Assembly (NCBI GenBank): GCA_027704905.1
Contig: CM051005.1
Span: forward strand, 13,100,888-13,164,887
Length of the DNA stretch: 64,000 nucleotides
Direction of reading: 5' to 3'
DNA from: Muraenolepis orangiensis
Lineage: Eukaryota; Chordata; Actinopteri; Gadiformes; Muraenolepididae
Below are positions 11,701-26,700 of this stretch, one piece after another; within the stretch, counting starts at the first letter, position 1; each line of letters begins with the position of its first letter. The notes beneath the pieces are model-generated. The model searched no databases. It was given only the letters and a program-made list of their open reading frames with translations, and was not told where the DNA came from. Both the position numbers and the translations under genes were made by a program.

Positions 11701-14700
11701 GACATAACCCACTTTTGGTGATGGATTAGATAATCATAGCATGTGTAGTTCTGATTAAGATTGCCATTGTTTTTATTTTAATCTAATTTAATCAATTAAA
11801 TATCCATCATCTTTTCCTCCCCAGTCCCATGTACTCCAGGCAACATCTCTAGCCAGTTAAACTGCTCCACTAGCACTGCAGAGTTGTCCTGGTCCCCCAG
11901 CACCAATGCAGTCACTTACGCGGCTAAAGCCACAGGACCTGCAGGGGAGACCGTGTCCTGTAACAGCTCCAGTGCAGGCTGCCTGCTGAGCGGCCTGGGC
12001 TGTGGCCGAGCATATAACCTCACTGTGGCTGCCTCCGATGGCACCTGTCTTAGCCCCTACAGCATCCCCGTCAGGCAAGACTCAGGTACTGATGCTGAGT
12101 TTCTGAAAGATGAACCAATCACTGCCGGAGATGTGTCTATCTGTCTATAAAAAAAATATATAATTTTAAATACATTATCATTTTTGGCAGATTTTTTTTT
12201 TCCATTTGCCATTACTTATTGATTTATTTTCTTTCATGCCTTTTTCTTTATTTTGCTTGAACATTGCACTATATTAGATGTACTCCTCCAACCCTTGGAC
12301 GGACAAACACTTTAATGGACAATCAACCGGTGTGAAGATCTGAACCTGGTGGTTGAGAGGGCAGGAGGGATAGGGTGGGTCGGGTGGGTTCCAGTTAATC
12401 TATTATCTATCACAACACAATTGTAATATATATGGCTTTCTCCTGTTTCCACTCCCAGTTCCCTGTGCCCCAATGAATGTCAGCACCACTCTGATGTGTG
12501 CCAACCACTCAGCCCTGGTAAGCTGGGTGGGAAGCCCCAGTGCGACTGCATACAACGTGGAAGCACTGGGCCAGGACGGACATACACTACAATGCCACAG
12601 CAACAGCACCAGCTGCCCGCTGGACCACATGCGCTGTGGCCAGAGCTATGACGTCACAGTTGTGCCGAGCGCAGAGTCGTGTGTCGGTATCATCAGCGCT
12701 ACATACACATTTAGTGCAGGTACACAGACAAGACACTACTTGTGCCATAGTTTGATTGTTTTTAATGATAAACATATCAATACTGTATATAAATAGACGA
12801 TTCAACTTATATCATTTTTAAAAACTTACATTTTTTCATATTGTTCCAGGTCTCTGCCCTCCAGACAACATCACTGTATCTCCACAGTGCACAGGCAGCA
12901 CCGTCTCTTGGTCCTTGCTGCCAGGGGCGGAAATCTACATTGCGACGGCGACCGAAGACAATGTACACACTCAAAACTGCAGCTCCAACGGCACACACAG
13001 CTCGTGCTCCTTCGCCGACCTGCACTGCGGCGCAAACTACACAGTCACCGTAGCAACCGTTGACCGGGGTTGCCCGAGTGGTCCCAGTTCACCAGTAGCG
13101 CTAAGAACAGGTAAGGGAGAGTGCGAGAGTGGAGCGTTTCCTAAGTTTGAATGGCTAGAGACACAAGCTGTTGTAAGTTAACACTTATGCTTCATACATA
13201 TGTCATGTCAACGCGCATTTTTTCCCCTCTCCGAGGTTTGTGTCCGCCAACCAACTTGAGCGGGGAGGTCTCCTGTGGGCCCCACACTCCAATGGGGGTT
13301 CAGGTCATGTGGGATACGAGCCCTGTGTCGGGGGCCACATACACAGTGCATTCTGAGGTGGTAGGGGTCCCTGGATCCATTTCTACATACAGTACCACCA
13401 ACACCACTTTCCCCATCACTGGCCTTCAATGTGGACAGAGGCACTCCATCCATGTTAGAGCAAAAGACGGGAACTGCACCAGCATGGAGAGCCCAGCCAT
13501 AGAAGTAGCCACGGGTAGGACAGGATTCATTACAGCATTGAATTTATAGGATAACTAAGGGTGCATTCCTGCCCATTTGGCTAATTGAGCGGTTCTTAAA
13601 GAACGCTAAATATATGTACAGTATATCCCTCAACAGTTAATAGCATTCTTGAGTGTCTTCTCAGAAAGGCTACTGAACAGATTTTATGCCTCATCAACTT
13701 ACTTGATATATATATAAGTCGATGTATAAATATTCACATGCAAACGCACTTTACTCTTTAGCTCCCTGCCAGCCTTCTAATCTAACAGTCCGTGTGGACT
13801 GTGGGACGAGCATGGGCAACTTCTCCTGGTCAGAGACCCATGGGGCGGATGTCTATATGGTGGAAGTGAACGGTGACGGTCACGTGGACTCCTGCACCTC
13901 CAGTGACACTTCCTGTGCTGTGAGACTCCACTGTGGTCGCTCGTACTCCGCTAGTCTGGTGGCAACTGCCGGGGGCTGCAACAGCTCAGAGCATGCAGCA
14001 GTTCATTTTGACTCTGGTGAGATATGGACAGCAAAAGCTTTAAGGGGGACACACATGCCCGCACAAAATCACTCCAACACAAAGACCATGAGAACATATT
14101 TTCAGATGCACTTTTGCACGGAAAGATGACTCAAACCACACACATAACTGATAATAATTGGGTAGGTTGTAGATGAGAAGTTTGCTCATCTGGTCAATGT
14201 TGTGCTACCTTTGCTTTGGATTAAGGTTTGGGCATATGTTGATGTGTATACAATTATCTTCTAGCGCCATGTCTGCCAGAGAATTTGGTGTCGGTGCTGA
14301 ACTGTACTACTAACTCATTGATGGTAAGTTGGCAAGAGACCTCAGGCTCCGACAACTACACGGCTCTGGCAATCGGCAGTAATGGTCACAGGGTTTCCTG
14401 TAACACCACCTCCAACTCCTGCTCGGTCCAAGAACTGCAGTGTGGTCTGACATACGAGGTGGTTGTCACGTCCTCCTTCACCCAGTGTGATATCATTGCT
14501 GGCTCTGATTATCAGATCCAATCTGGTGGGTCTGAATGTCTTCTCACTAATAGCATCATTTGGGATGATAAGTAACAAAATAAACTGAAGTGTGTCTTTC
14601 TTAATTGTACCCCTACATAGCTCCCTGTAAACCTGAGAACACCAATGTTGACCTGAACTGTAGCAGCAACATGGTCACTGTGAAATGGGATCACTCCAGC

Positions 14701-17700
14701 ACAGCTCAGAACCACACCGTTAGAGCCACACATGCGTCTGGTATGAACTCCACCTGTAGCTCCAGCGAGTCCAGCTGTTCCTTCCTGGATCTGAGCTGTG
14801 GAGAAGTCTATACCTTCACTGTGACTGGACACACTAATGTGTGCATGAGTGAAATGAGCGCCCCTCTAGAAAAGCTTACGGGTACGCTATACAGCCAAGC
14901 ATATTTTTAACCGTTGTATTGCTAAGGCCTCCTGTTATTTACATTGCCTCTTTTATTCCGATTCCATCCAGCCCTATGTCCTCCCACCAACATATCAGCC
15001 AATCTGGACTACGGTATGAGTAAGGCCTTGGTAACCTGGAGCCTTGCAACAGGGGCCACAGCCTACAGTGTTGAGGCCAACAGCACCAATGAACACAGCT
15101 CGTCCTGCAGTAGCACTGGCATGTCCTGCAGCCTCAACGACCTGGTCTGTGGGGAGGAATACACAGTGGTTGTCATGGCAATGGATACAGGCTGTCTGGG
15201 ACCCACCAGCGTCCCAGTAAATCTAACTACAAGTAAATACATGGTTTGAAAGATAGTTTATAGTTTATTCCAGTTCCATTGATACTAATATCAGTAGATT
15301 CAAATTGATAAAGGGGACCTTCACCACCTTTCAACCAACGTAGCATTTTAAGTTGGGAAGGACAAGCCAATGAAGAATGTTGACCTTTTCTCCATGTTAA
15401 CTTCAGATCTCCCCGCTACTTCAGACAATGTCCCTATATCCCCCTGAAAAGTTAAAGTTATCTTTTAATAATACCATATGTTCAGCTCGTTCTCAAATGA
15501 CCTTAACACAAATCCTTACCTTAATATCAAATTACAATTCTATCACTTGATAAACAGAATACAATTATTTATCCTTCTCTGAATCCCTAGGTCCCTGTAT
15601 GGCCCTGGCAGTGGTCACCAATGTGGAATGTAACTCTAGTATTGGCTTAGTTAGTTGGACTGCAAGCAACAGAAATGAGACATACATGGCTGTGGCAACA
15701 GGCCTTGACGGCCACACCCACCAGTGTGTCACAACTAACAGCTCCTGCACCTTGGATGACCTACACTGTGGTGAGAAGTATAGTGTCCAAGTAACGGGGA
15801 CGAATGGCAACTGGACAAGTCTGCCAAGCAATGGCTCTGTCATTCATACAGGTACGAGACCTTTCCACCAATCTTTACCTTGACAAACAAATTAAACTCC
15901 TGAACATTGATGCATGGTTTCATGAAATCTGAATACAATTGTTAATCATTCCCTGAATCCATAGGTCCCTGTACGCCCCTGGCAGTGGTCACCAATGTGG
16001 AATGTAACTCTAGTATTGGCTTAGTTAGTTGGACTGCCAGCTACAGAAATGAGACATACATCGCTGTGGCAACAGGCCTTGATGGCCACATCCACCAGTG
16101 TGTCACAACTAACAGCTCCTGCACCTTGGATGACCTACACTGTGGTGAGGAGTACACTGTCCACGTGAAGGCGAAGATTGGCAACTGCACCAGTCTGCCA
16201 AGCAACAGCTCTGTCATTCATATGGGTATGAGCCCTTTCCACAAATCAGTCTGTTGATATAGAAATAAAACTCCTACACTTTGATTCATGGATTCCAGAG
16301 ATGACAATACAATCGTTAATCCTTCCCTGAATCCCTAGGTCCCTGTATGCCCCTGGCAGTGGTCACTAATGTGGAATGTAACTCTAGTATTGGCTTAGTT
16401 AGTTGGACTGCCAGCAACAGAAATCAGACATACATCGCTGTGGCAACAGGCCTTGATGGCCACACCCACCAGTGTGTCACAACTAACAGCTCCTGCACCT
16501 TGGATGACCTACACTGTGGTGAGGAGTACACTGTCCACGTGAAGTCGAAGATTGGCAACTGCACCAGTCTGCCAAGCAACAGCTCTGTCATTCATATGGG
16601 TATGAGTCCTTTCCACAAATCCTTCCCTTGATCCAGCTATTCTACTCCTACACTGTTAATGAATGCTTTCCATATATAACAATACCATTGTTAATCCTTC
16701 CCTGAATCCTTAGGTCCCTGTACGCCCCTGGCAGTGGTCACTAATGTGGAATGTAACTCTAGTATTGGCTTAGTTAGTTGGACTGCCAGCAACAGAAATG
16801 AGACATACATCGCTGTGGCAACAGGCCTTGATGGCCACACCCACCAGTGTGTCACAACTAACAGCTCCTGCACCTTGGATGACCTACACTGTGGTGAGGA
16901 GTACACTGTCCATGTGAAGGCGAAGATTGGCAACTGCACCAGTCTGCCAAGCAACGGCTCTATCATTCATATGGGTATGATATATTTCCCTAAATCAGTC
17001 TGTTGATATAGCAATAAAACTCCTACACTGTTAATGAATGCTTTCCATAGATCACAATTTAATTTGTAATCCTTCCCTGAATCCCTAGGCCCCTGTACGC
17101 CCCTGGCAGTGGTCACAAATGTGGAATGTAACTCTAGTATTGGCTTAGTTAGTTGGACTGCCAGCAACAGAAATGAGACATACATCGCTGTGGCAACAGG
17201 CCTTGACGGACACACCCACCAGTGTGTCACAAATAACAGCTCCTGCACCTTGGATGACCTACACTGTGGTGAGGAGTACACTGTCCACGTGAAGGCGAAG
17301 ATTGGCAACTGCACCAGTCTGCCAAGCAACAGCTCTGTCATTCATATGGGTATGAGCCCTTTCCACAAATCAGTCTGTTGATATAGTAATAAAACTCCTA
17401 CACTTTGATTCATGGATTCCAGAGATGACAATACAATCGTTAACCCTTCCCTGAATCCCTAGGTCCCTGTACGCCCCTGGCAGTGGTCACTAATGTGGAA
17501 TGTAACTCTAGTATTGGCTTAGTTAGTTGGACTGCCAGCAACAGAAATGAGACATACATCGCTGTGGCAACAGGCCTTGACGGCCACACCCACCAGTGTG
17601 TCACAGCTAACAGCTCCTGCACCTTGGATGACCTACACTGTGGTGAGGAGTACACTGTCCATGTGAAGGCGAAGATTGGCAACTGCACCAGTCTGCCAAG

Positions 17701-20700
17701 CAACGGCTCTATCATTCATATGGGTATGATATATTTCCCTAAATCAGTCTGTTGATATAGCAATAAAACTCCTACACTGTTAATGAATGCTTTCCATAGA
17801 TCACAATTTAATTTGTAATCCTTCCCTGAATCCCTAGGCCCCTGTACGCCCCTGGCAGTGGTCACAAATGTGGAATGTAACTCTAGTATTGGCTTAGTTA
17901 GTTGGACTGCCAGCAACAGAAATGAGACATACATCGCTGTGGCAACAGGCCTTGACGGACACACCCACCAGTGTGTCACAACTAACAGCTCCTGCACCTT
18001 GGATGACCTACACTGTGGTGAGGAGTACACTGTCCACGTGAAGGCGAAGATTGGCAACTGCACCAGTCTGCCAAGCAACAGCTCTGTCATTCATATGGGT
18101 ATGAGCCCTTTCCACAAATCAGTCTGTTGATATAGTAATAAAACTCCTACACTTTGATTCATGGATTCCAGAGATGACAATACAATCGTTAATCCTTCCC
18201 TGAATCCCTAGGTCCCTGTACGCCCCTGGCAGTGGTCACTAATGTGGAATGTAACTCTAGTATTGGCTTAGTTAGTTGGACTGCCAGCAACAGAAATGAG
18301 ACATACATCGCTGTGGCAACAGGCCTTGACGGCCACACCCACCAGTGTGTCACAGCTAACAGCTCCTGCACCTTGGATGACCTACACTGTGGTGAGGAGT
18401 ACACTGTCCATGTGAAGGCGAAGATTGGCAACTGCACCAGTCTGCCAAGCAACGGCTCTATCATTCATATGGGTATGATACATTTCCCTAAATCAGTCTG
18501 TTGATATAGCAATAAAACTCCAACATTTTGATTCATGGATTCCAGAGATCACAATACAATTGTTAATCCTTCCCTGAATACCTAGGTCCCTGTACGCCCC
18601 TGGCAGTGGTCACTAATTTGGAATGTAACTCTAGTATGGGCTTAGTTAGTTGGACTGCCAGCAACAGAAATGAGACATACATCGCTGTGGCAACAGGCCT
18701 TGACGGCCACACCCACCAGTGTGTCACAAGTAACAGCTCCTGCACCTTGGATGACCTACACTGTGGTGAGGAATACACTGTCCACGTGAAGGCGAAGATT
18801 AACAACTGCACCAGTCTGCCAAGCAACAGCTCTGTCATTCATATGGGTATGAGTCTTTTCCACAAATCCTTCCCTTGATCCAGCTGTTCAACTCCTACAC
18901 TGTTAATGAATGCTTTCCATAGATCACAATTTAATTTGTAATTCTTCCCTGAATCCCTAGGTCCCTGTACGCCCCTGGCAGTGGTCACAAATGTGGAATG
19001 TAACTCTAGTATTGGCTTAGTTAGTTGGACTGCCAGCAACAGAAATGAGACATACATCGCTGTGGCAACAGGCCTTGACGGACACACCCACCAGTGTGTC
19101 ACAACTAACAGCTCCTGCACCTTGGATGACCTACACTGTGGTGAGGAGTACACTGTCCACGTGAAGGCAAAGATTGGCAACTGCACCAGTCTGCCAAGCA
19201 ACAGCTCTGTCATTCATATGGGTATGAGCCCTTTCCACAAATCAGTCTGTTGATATAGCAATAAAACTCCAACATTTTGATTCATGGATTCCAGAGATCA
19301 CAATACAATTGTTAATCCTTCCCTGAATACCTAGGTCCCTGTACGCCCCTGGCAGTGGTCACTAATTTGGAATGTAACTCTAGTATGGGCTTAGTTAGTT
19401 GGACTGCCAGCAACAGAAATGAGACATACATCGCTGTGGCAACAGGCCTTGACGGCCACACCCACCAGTGTGTCACAAGTAACAGCTCCTGCACCTTGGA
19501 TGACCTACACTGTGGTGAGGAATACACTGTCCACGTGAAGGCGAAGATTAACAACTGCACCAGTCTGCCAAGCAACAGCTCTGTCATTCATATGGGTATG
19601 AGTCTTTTCCACAAATCCTTCCCTTGATCCAGCTGTTCAACTCCTACACTGTTAATGAATGCTTTCCATAGATCACAATTTAATTTGTAATTCTTCCCTG
19701 AATCCCTAGGTCCCTGTACGCCCCTGGCAGTGGTCACTAATGTGGAATGTAACTCTAGTATTGGCTTAGTTAGTTGGACTGCCAGCAACAGAAATGAGAC
19801 ACACATCGCTGTGGCAACAGGCCTTGACGGACACACCCACCAGTGTGTCACAACTAACAGCTCCTGCACCTTGGATGACCTACACTGTGGTGAGGAGTAC
19901 ACTGTCCACGTGAAGGCGAAGATTGGCAACTGCACCAGTCTGCCAAGCAACAGCTCTGTCATTCATATGGGTATGAGCCCTTTCCACAAATCAGTCTGTT
20001 GATATAGCAATACAACTCCTACACTTTGATTCATGGATTCCAGAGATCACAATACAATTGTTAATCCTTCCCTGAATCCCTAGGTCCCTGTATGCCCCTG
20101 GCAGTGGTCACTAATGTGGAATGTAACTCTAGTATTGGCTTAGTTAGTTGGACTGCCAGCAACAGAAATGAGACATACATCGCTGTGGCAACAGGCCTTG
20201 ACGGACACACCCACCAGTGTGTCACAACTAACAGCTCCTGCACCTTGGATGACTTACACTGTGGTGAGGAGTACACTGTCCACGTGAAGGCGAAGATTGG
20301 CAACTGCACCAGTCTGCCAAGCAACAGCTCTGTCATTCATATGGGTATGAGTCTTTTCCACAAATCCTTCCCTTGATCCAGCTATTCAACTATTACACTA
20401 TTAATGAATGCTTTCCATAGATCACAATACAATTGTTAATCCTTCCCTGAATCCCTAGGTCCCTGTACGCCCCTGGCAGTGGTCACAAATGCGGAATGTA
20501 ACTCTAGTATTGGCTTAGTTAGTTGGACTGCCAGCAACAGAAATGAGACATACATCGCTGTGGCAACAGGCCTTGATGGCCACACCCACCAGTGTGTCAC
20601 AACTAACAGTTCCTGCACCTTGGATGACCTACACTGTGGTGAAGAGTACACTGTCCACGTGAAGGCGAAGATTGGCAACTGCACCAGTCTGCCAAGCAAC

Positions 20701-23700
20701 AGCTCTGTCATTCATATGGGTATGAGCCCTTTCCACAAATCCTTCCCTTGATCCAGCTATTCAACTCCTACACTGTTAATGAATGCTTTCCATAGATCAC
20801 AATTTAATTGGTAATTCTTCCCTGAATCCCTAGGTCCCTGTACGCCCCTGGCAGTGGTCACTAATGTGGAATGTAACTCTAGTATTGGCTTAGTTAGTTG
20901 GACTGCCAGCAACAGAAATGAGACACACATCGCTGTGGCAACAGGCCTTGACGGACACACCCACCAGTGTGTCACAACTAACAGCTCCTGCACCTTGGAT
21001 GACCTATACTGTGGTGAGGAGTACACTGTCCACGTGAAGGCGAAGATTGGCAACTGCACCAGTCTGCCAAGCAACAGCTCTGTCATTCATATGGGTATGA
21101 GCCCTTTCCACAAATCAGTCTGTTGATATAGCAATACAACTCCTACACTTTGATTCATGGATTCCAGAGATCACAATACAATTGTTAATCCTTCCCTGAA
21201 TCCCTAGGTCCCTGTACGCCCCTGGCAGTGGTCACTAATGTGGAATGTAACTCTAGTATTGGCTTAGTTAGTTGGACTGCCAGCAACAGAAATGAGACAT
21301 ACATCGCTGTGGCAACAGGCCTTGACGGACACACCCACCAGTGTGTCACAACTAACAGCTCCTGCACCTTGGATGACTTACACTGTGGTGAGGAGTACAC
21401 TGTCCACGTGAAGGCGAAGATTGGCAACTGCACCAGTCTGCCAAGCAACAGCTCTGTCATTCATATGGGTATGAGTCTTTTCCACAAATCCTTCCCTTGA
21501 TCCAGCTATTCAACTATTACACTGTTAATGAATGCTTTCCATAGATCACAATACAATTGTTAATCCTTCCCTGAATCCCTAGGTCCCTGTACGCCCCTGG
21601 CAGTGGTCACAAATGCGGAATGTAACTCTAGTAGTGGCTTAGTTAGTTGGACTGCCAGCAACAGAAATGAGACATACATCGCTGTGGCAACAGGCCTTGA
21701 TGGCCACACCCACCAGTGTGTCACAACTAACAGTTCCTGCACCTTGGATGACCTACACTGTGGTGAAGAGTACACTGTCCACGTGAAGGCGAAGATTGGC
21801 AACTGCACCAGTCTGCCAAGCAACAGCTCTGTCATTCATATGGGTATGAGCCCTTTCCACAAATCCTTCCCTTGATCCAGCTATTCAACTCCTACACTGT
21901 TAATGAATGCTTTCCATAGATCACAATTTAATTTGTAATTCTTCCCTGAATCCCTAGGTCCCTGTACGCCCCTGGCAGTGGTCACAAATGTGGAATGTAA
22001 CTCTAGTATTGGCTTAGTTAGTTGGACTGCCAGCAACAGAAATGAGACATACATCGCTGTGGCAACAGGCCTTGACGGACACACCCACCAGTGTGTCACA
22101 ACTAACAGCTCCTGCACCTTGGATGACCTACACTGTGGTGAGGAGTACACTGTCCACGTGAAGGCGAAGATTGGCAACTGCACCAGTCTGCCAAGCAACA
22201 GCTCTGTCATTCATATGGGTATGAGCCCTTTCCACAAATCAGTCTGTTGATATAGCAATAAAACTCCTACACTTTGATTCATGGATTCCAGAGATCACAA
22301 TACAATTGTTAATCCTTCCCTGAATCCCAAGGTCCCTGTACGCCCCTGGCAGTGGTCACTAATGTGCAATGTAACTCTAGTATTGGCTTAGTTAGTTGGA
22401 CTGCCAGCAACAGAAATGAGACATACATCGCTGTGGCAACAGGCGTTGACGGACACACCCACCAGTGTGTCACAACTAACAGCTCCTGCACCATGGATGA
22501 CCTACACTGTGGTGAGGAGTACACTGTCCACGTGAAGGCGAAGATTGGCAACTGCACCAGTCTGCCAAGCAACAGCTCTGTCATTCATATGGGTATGAGT
22601 CTTTTCCACAAATCCTTCCCTTGATCCAGCTATTCAACTCTTACACTGTTAATGAATGCTTTCCATAGATCACAATACAATTGTTAATCCTTCCCTGAAT
22701 CCCTAGGTCCCTGTACGCCCCTGGCAGTGGTCACTAATGTGGAATGTAACTCTAGTATTGGCTTAGTTAGTTGGACTGCCAGCAACAGAAATGAGACACA
22801 CATCGCTGTGGCAACAGGCCTTGACGGACACACCCACCAGTGTGTCACAACTAACAGCTCCTGCACCTTGGATGACCTACACTGTGGTGAGGAGTACACT
22901 GTCCACGTGAAGGCGAAGATTGGCAACTGCACCAGTCTGCCAAGCAACAGCTCTGTCATTCATATGGGTATGAGCCCTTTCCACAAATCCTTCCCTTGAT
23001 CCAGCTATTCAACTCCTACACTGTTAATGAATGCTTTCCATAGATCACAATTTAATTTGTAATTCTTCCCTGAATCCCTAGGTCCCTGTACGCCCCTGGC
23101 AGTGGTCACAAATGTGGAATGTAACTCTAGTATTGGCTTAGTTAGTTGGACTGCCAGCAACAGAAATGAGACATACATCGCTGTGGCAACAGGCCTTGAC
23201 GGACACACCCACCAGTGTGTCACAACTAACAGCTCCTGCACCTTGGATGACCTACACTGTGGTGAGGAGTACACTGTCCACGTGAAGGCGAAGATTGGCA
23301 ACTGCACCAGTCTGCCAAGCAACAGCTCTGTCATTCATATGGGTATGAGCCCTTTCCACAAATCAGTCTGTTGATATAGCAATAAAACTCCTACACTTTG
23401 ATTCATGGATTCCAGAGATCACAATACAATTGTTAATCCTTCCCTGAATCCCTAGGTCCCTGTACGCCCCTGGCAGTGGTCACTAATGTGCAATGTAACT
23501 CTAGTATTGGCTTAGTTAGTTGGACTGCCAGCAACAGAAATGAGACATACATCGCTGTGGCAACAGGCGTTGACGGACACACCCACCAGTGTGTCACAAC
23601 TAACAGCTCCTGCACCATGGATGACCTACACTGTGGTGAGGAGTACACTGTCCACGTGAAGGCGAAGATTGGCAACTGCACCAGTCTGCCAAGCAACAGC

Positions 23701-26700
23701 TCTGTCATTCATATGGGTATGAGTCTTTTCCACAAATCCTTCCCTTGATCCAGCTATTCAACTCTTACACTGTTAATGAATGCTTTCCATAGATCACAAT
23801 ACAATTGTTAATCCTTCCCTGAATCCCTAGGTCCCTGTACGCCCCTGGCAGTGGTCACTAATGTGGAATGTAACTCTAGTATTGGCTTAGTTAGTTGGAC
23901 TGCCAGCAACAGAAATGAGACACACATCGCTGTGGCAACAGGCCTTGACGGACACACCCACCAGTGTGTCACAACTAACAGCTCCTGCACCTTGGATGAC
24001 CTACACTGTGGTGAGGAGTACACTGTCCACGTGAAGGCGAAGATTGGCAACTGCACCAGTCTGCCAAGCAACAGCTCTGTCATTCATATGGGTATGAGCC
24101 CTTTCCACAAATCAGTCTGTTGATATAGCAATACAACTCCTACACTTTGATTCATGGATTCCAGAGATCACAATACAATTGTTAATCCTTCCCTGAATCC
24201 CTAGGTCCCTGTACGCCCCTGGCAGTGGTCACAAATGCGGAATGTAACTCTAGTATTGGCTTAGTTAGTTGGACTGCCAGCAACAGAAATGAGACATACA
24301 TCGCTGTGGCAACAGGCCTTGACGGACACACCCACCAGTGTGTCACAACTAACAGCTCCTGCACCTTGGATGACTTACACTGTGGTGAGGAGTACACTGT
24401 CCACGTGAAGGCGAAGATTGGCAACTGCACCAGTCTGCCAAGCAACAGCTCTGTCATTCATATGGGTATGAGTCTTTTCCACAAATCCTTCCCTTGATCC
24501 AGCTATTCAACTCTTACACTGTTAATGAATGCTTTCCATAGATCACAATACAATTGTTAATCCTTCCCTGAATCCCTAGGTCCCTGTACGCCCCTGGCAG
24601 TGGTCACAAATGCGGAATGTAACTCTAGTATTGGCTTAGTTAGTTGGACTGCCAGCAACAGAAATGAGACATACATCGCTGTGGCAACAGGCCTTGATGG
24701 CCACACCCACCAGTGTGTCACAACTAACAGTTCCTGCACCTTGGATGACCTACACTGTGGTGAAGAGTACACTGTCCACGTGAAGGCGAAGATTGGCAAC
24801 TGCACCAGTCTGCCAAGCAACAGCTCTGTCATTCATATGGGTATGAGCCCTTTCCACAAATCCTTCCCTTGATCCAGCTATTCAACTCCTACACTGTTAA
24901 TGAATGCTTTCCATAGATCACAATTTAATTTGTAATTCTTCCCTGAATCCCTAGGTCCCTGTACGCCCCTGGCAGTGGTCACAAATGTGGAATGTAACTC
25001 TAGTATTGGCTTAGTTAGTTGGACTGCCAGCAACAGAAATGAGACATACATCGCTGTGGCAACAGGCCTTGACGGACACACCCACCAGTGTGTCACAACT
25101 AACAGCTCCTGCACCTTGGATGACCTACACTGTGGTGAGGAGTACACTGTCCACGTGAAGGCGAAGATTGGCAACTGCACCAGTCTGCCAAGCAACAGCT
25201 CTGTCATTCATATGGGTATGAGCCCTTTCCACAAATCAGTCTGTTGATATAGCAATAAAACTCCTACACTTTGATTCATGGATTCCAGAGATCACAATAC
25301 AATTGTTAATCCTTCCCTGAATCCCTAGGTCCCTGTACGCCCCTGGCAGTGGTCACTAATGTGCAATGTAACTCTAGTATTGGCTTAGTTAGTTGGACTG
25401 CCAGCAACAGAAATGAGACATACATCGCTGTGGCAACAGGCCTTGACGGACACACCCACCAGTGTGTCACAACTAACAGCTCCTGCACCTTGGATGACCT
25501 ACACTGTGGTGAGGAGTACACTGTCCACGTGAAGGCGAAGATTGGCAACTGCACCAGTCTGCCAAGCAACAGCTCTGTCATTCATATGGGTATGAGCCCT
25601 TTCCACAAATCAGTCTGTTGATATAGCAATAAAACTCCTACACTTTGATTCATGGATTCCAGAGATCACAATACAATTGTTAATCCTTCCCTGAATCCCT
25701 AGGTCCCTGTACGCCCCTGGCAGTGGTCACTAATGTGCAATGTAACTCTAGTATTGGCTTAGTTAGTTGGACTGCCAGCAACAGAAATGAGACATACATC
25801 GCTGTGGCAACAGGCCTTGACGGACACACCCACCAGTGTGTCACAACTAACAGCTCCTGCACCTTGGATGACCTACACTGTGGTGAGGAGTACACTGTCC
25901 ACGTGAAGGCGAAGATTGGCAACTGCACCAGTCTGCCAAGCAACAGCTCTGTCATTCATATGGGTATGAGCCCTTTCCACAAATCCTTCCCTTGATCCAG
26001 CTATTCAACTCCTACACTGTTAATGAATGCTTTCCATAGATCACAATTTAATTTGTAATTCTTCCCTGAATCCCTAGGTCCCTGTACGCCCCTGGCAGTG
26101 GTCACTAATGTGGAATGTAACTCTAGTATTGGCTTAGTTAGTTGGACTGCCAGCAACAGAAATGAGACATACATCGCTGTGGCAACAGGCCTTGACGGAC
26201 ACACCCACCAGTGTGTCACAACTAACAGCTCCTGCACCTTGGATGACTTACACTGTGGTGAGGAGTACACTGTCCACGTGAAGGCGAAGATTGGCAACTG
26301 CACCAGTCTGCCAAGCAACAGCTCTGTCATTCATATGGGTATGAGTCTTTTCCACAAATCCTTCCCTTGATCCAGCTATTCAACTCTTACACTGTTAATG
26401 AATGCTTTCCATAGATCACAATACAATTGTTAATCCTTCCCTGAATCCCTAGGTCCCTGTACGCCCCTGGCAGTGGTCACAAATGCGGAATGTAACTCTA
26501 GTATTGGCTTAGTTAGTTGGACTGCCAGCAACAGAAATGAGACATACATCGCTGTGGCAACAGGCCTTGATGGCCACACCCACCAGTGTGTCACAACTAA
26601 CAGTTCCTGCACCTTGGATGACCTACACTGTGGTGAAGAGTACACTGTCCACGTGAAGGCGAAGATTGGCAACTGCACCAGTCTGCCAAGCAACAGCTCT

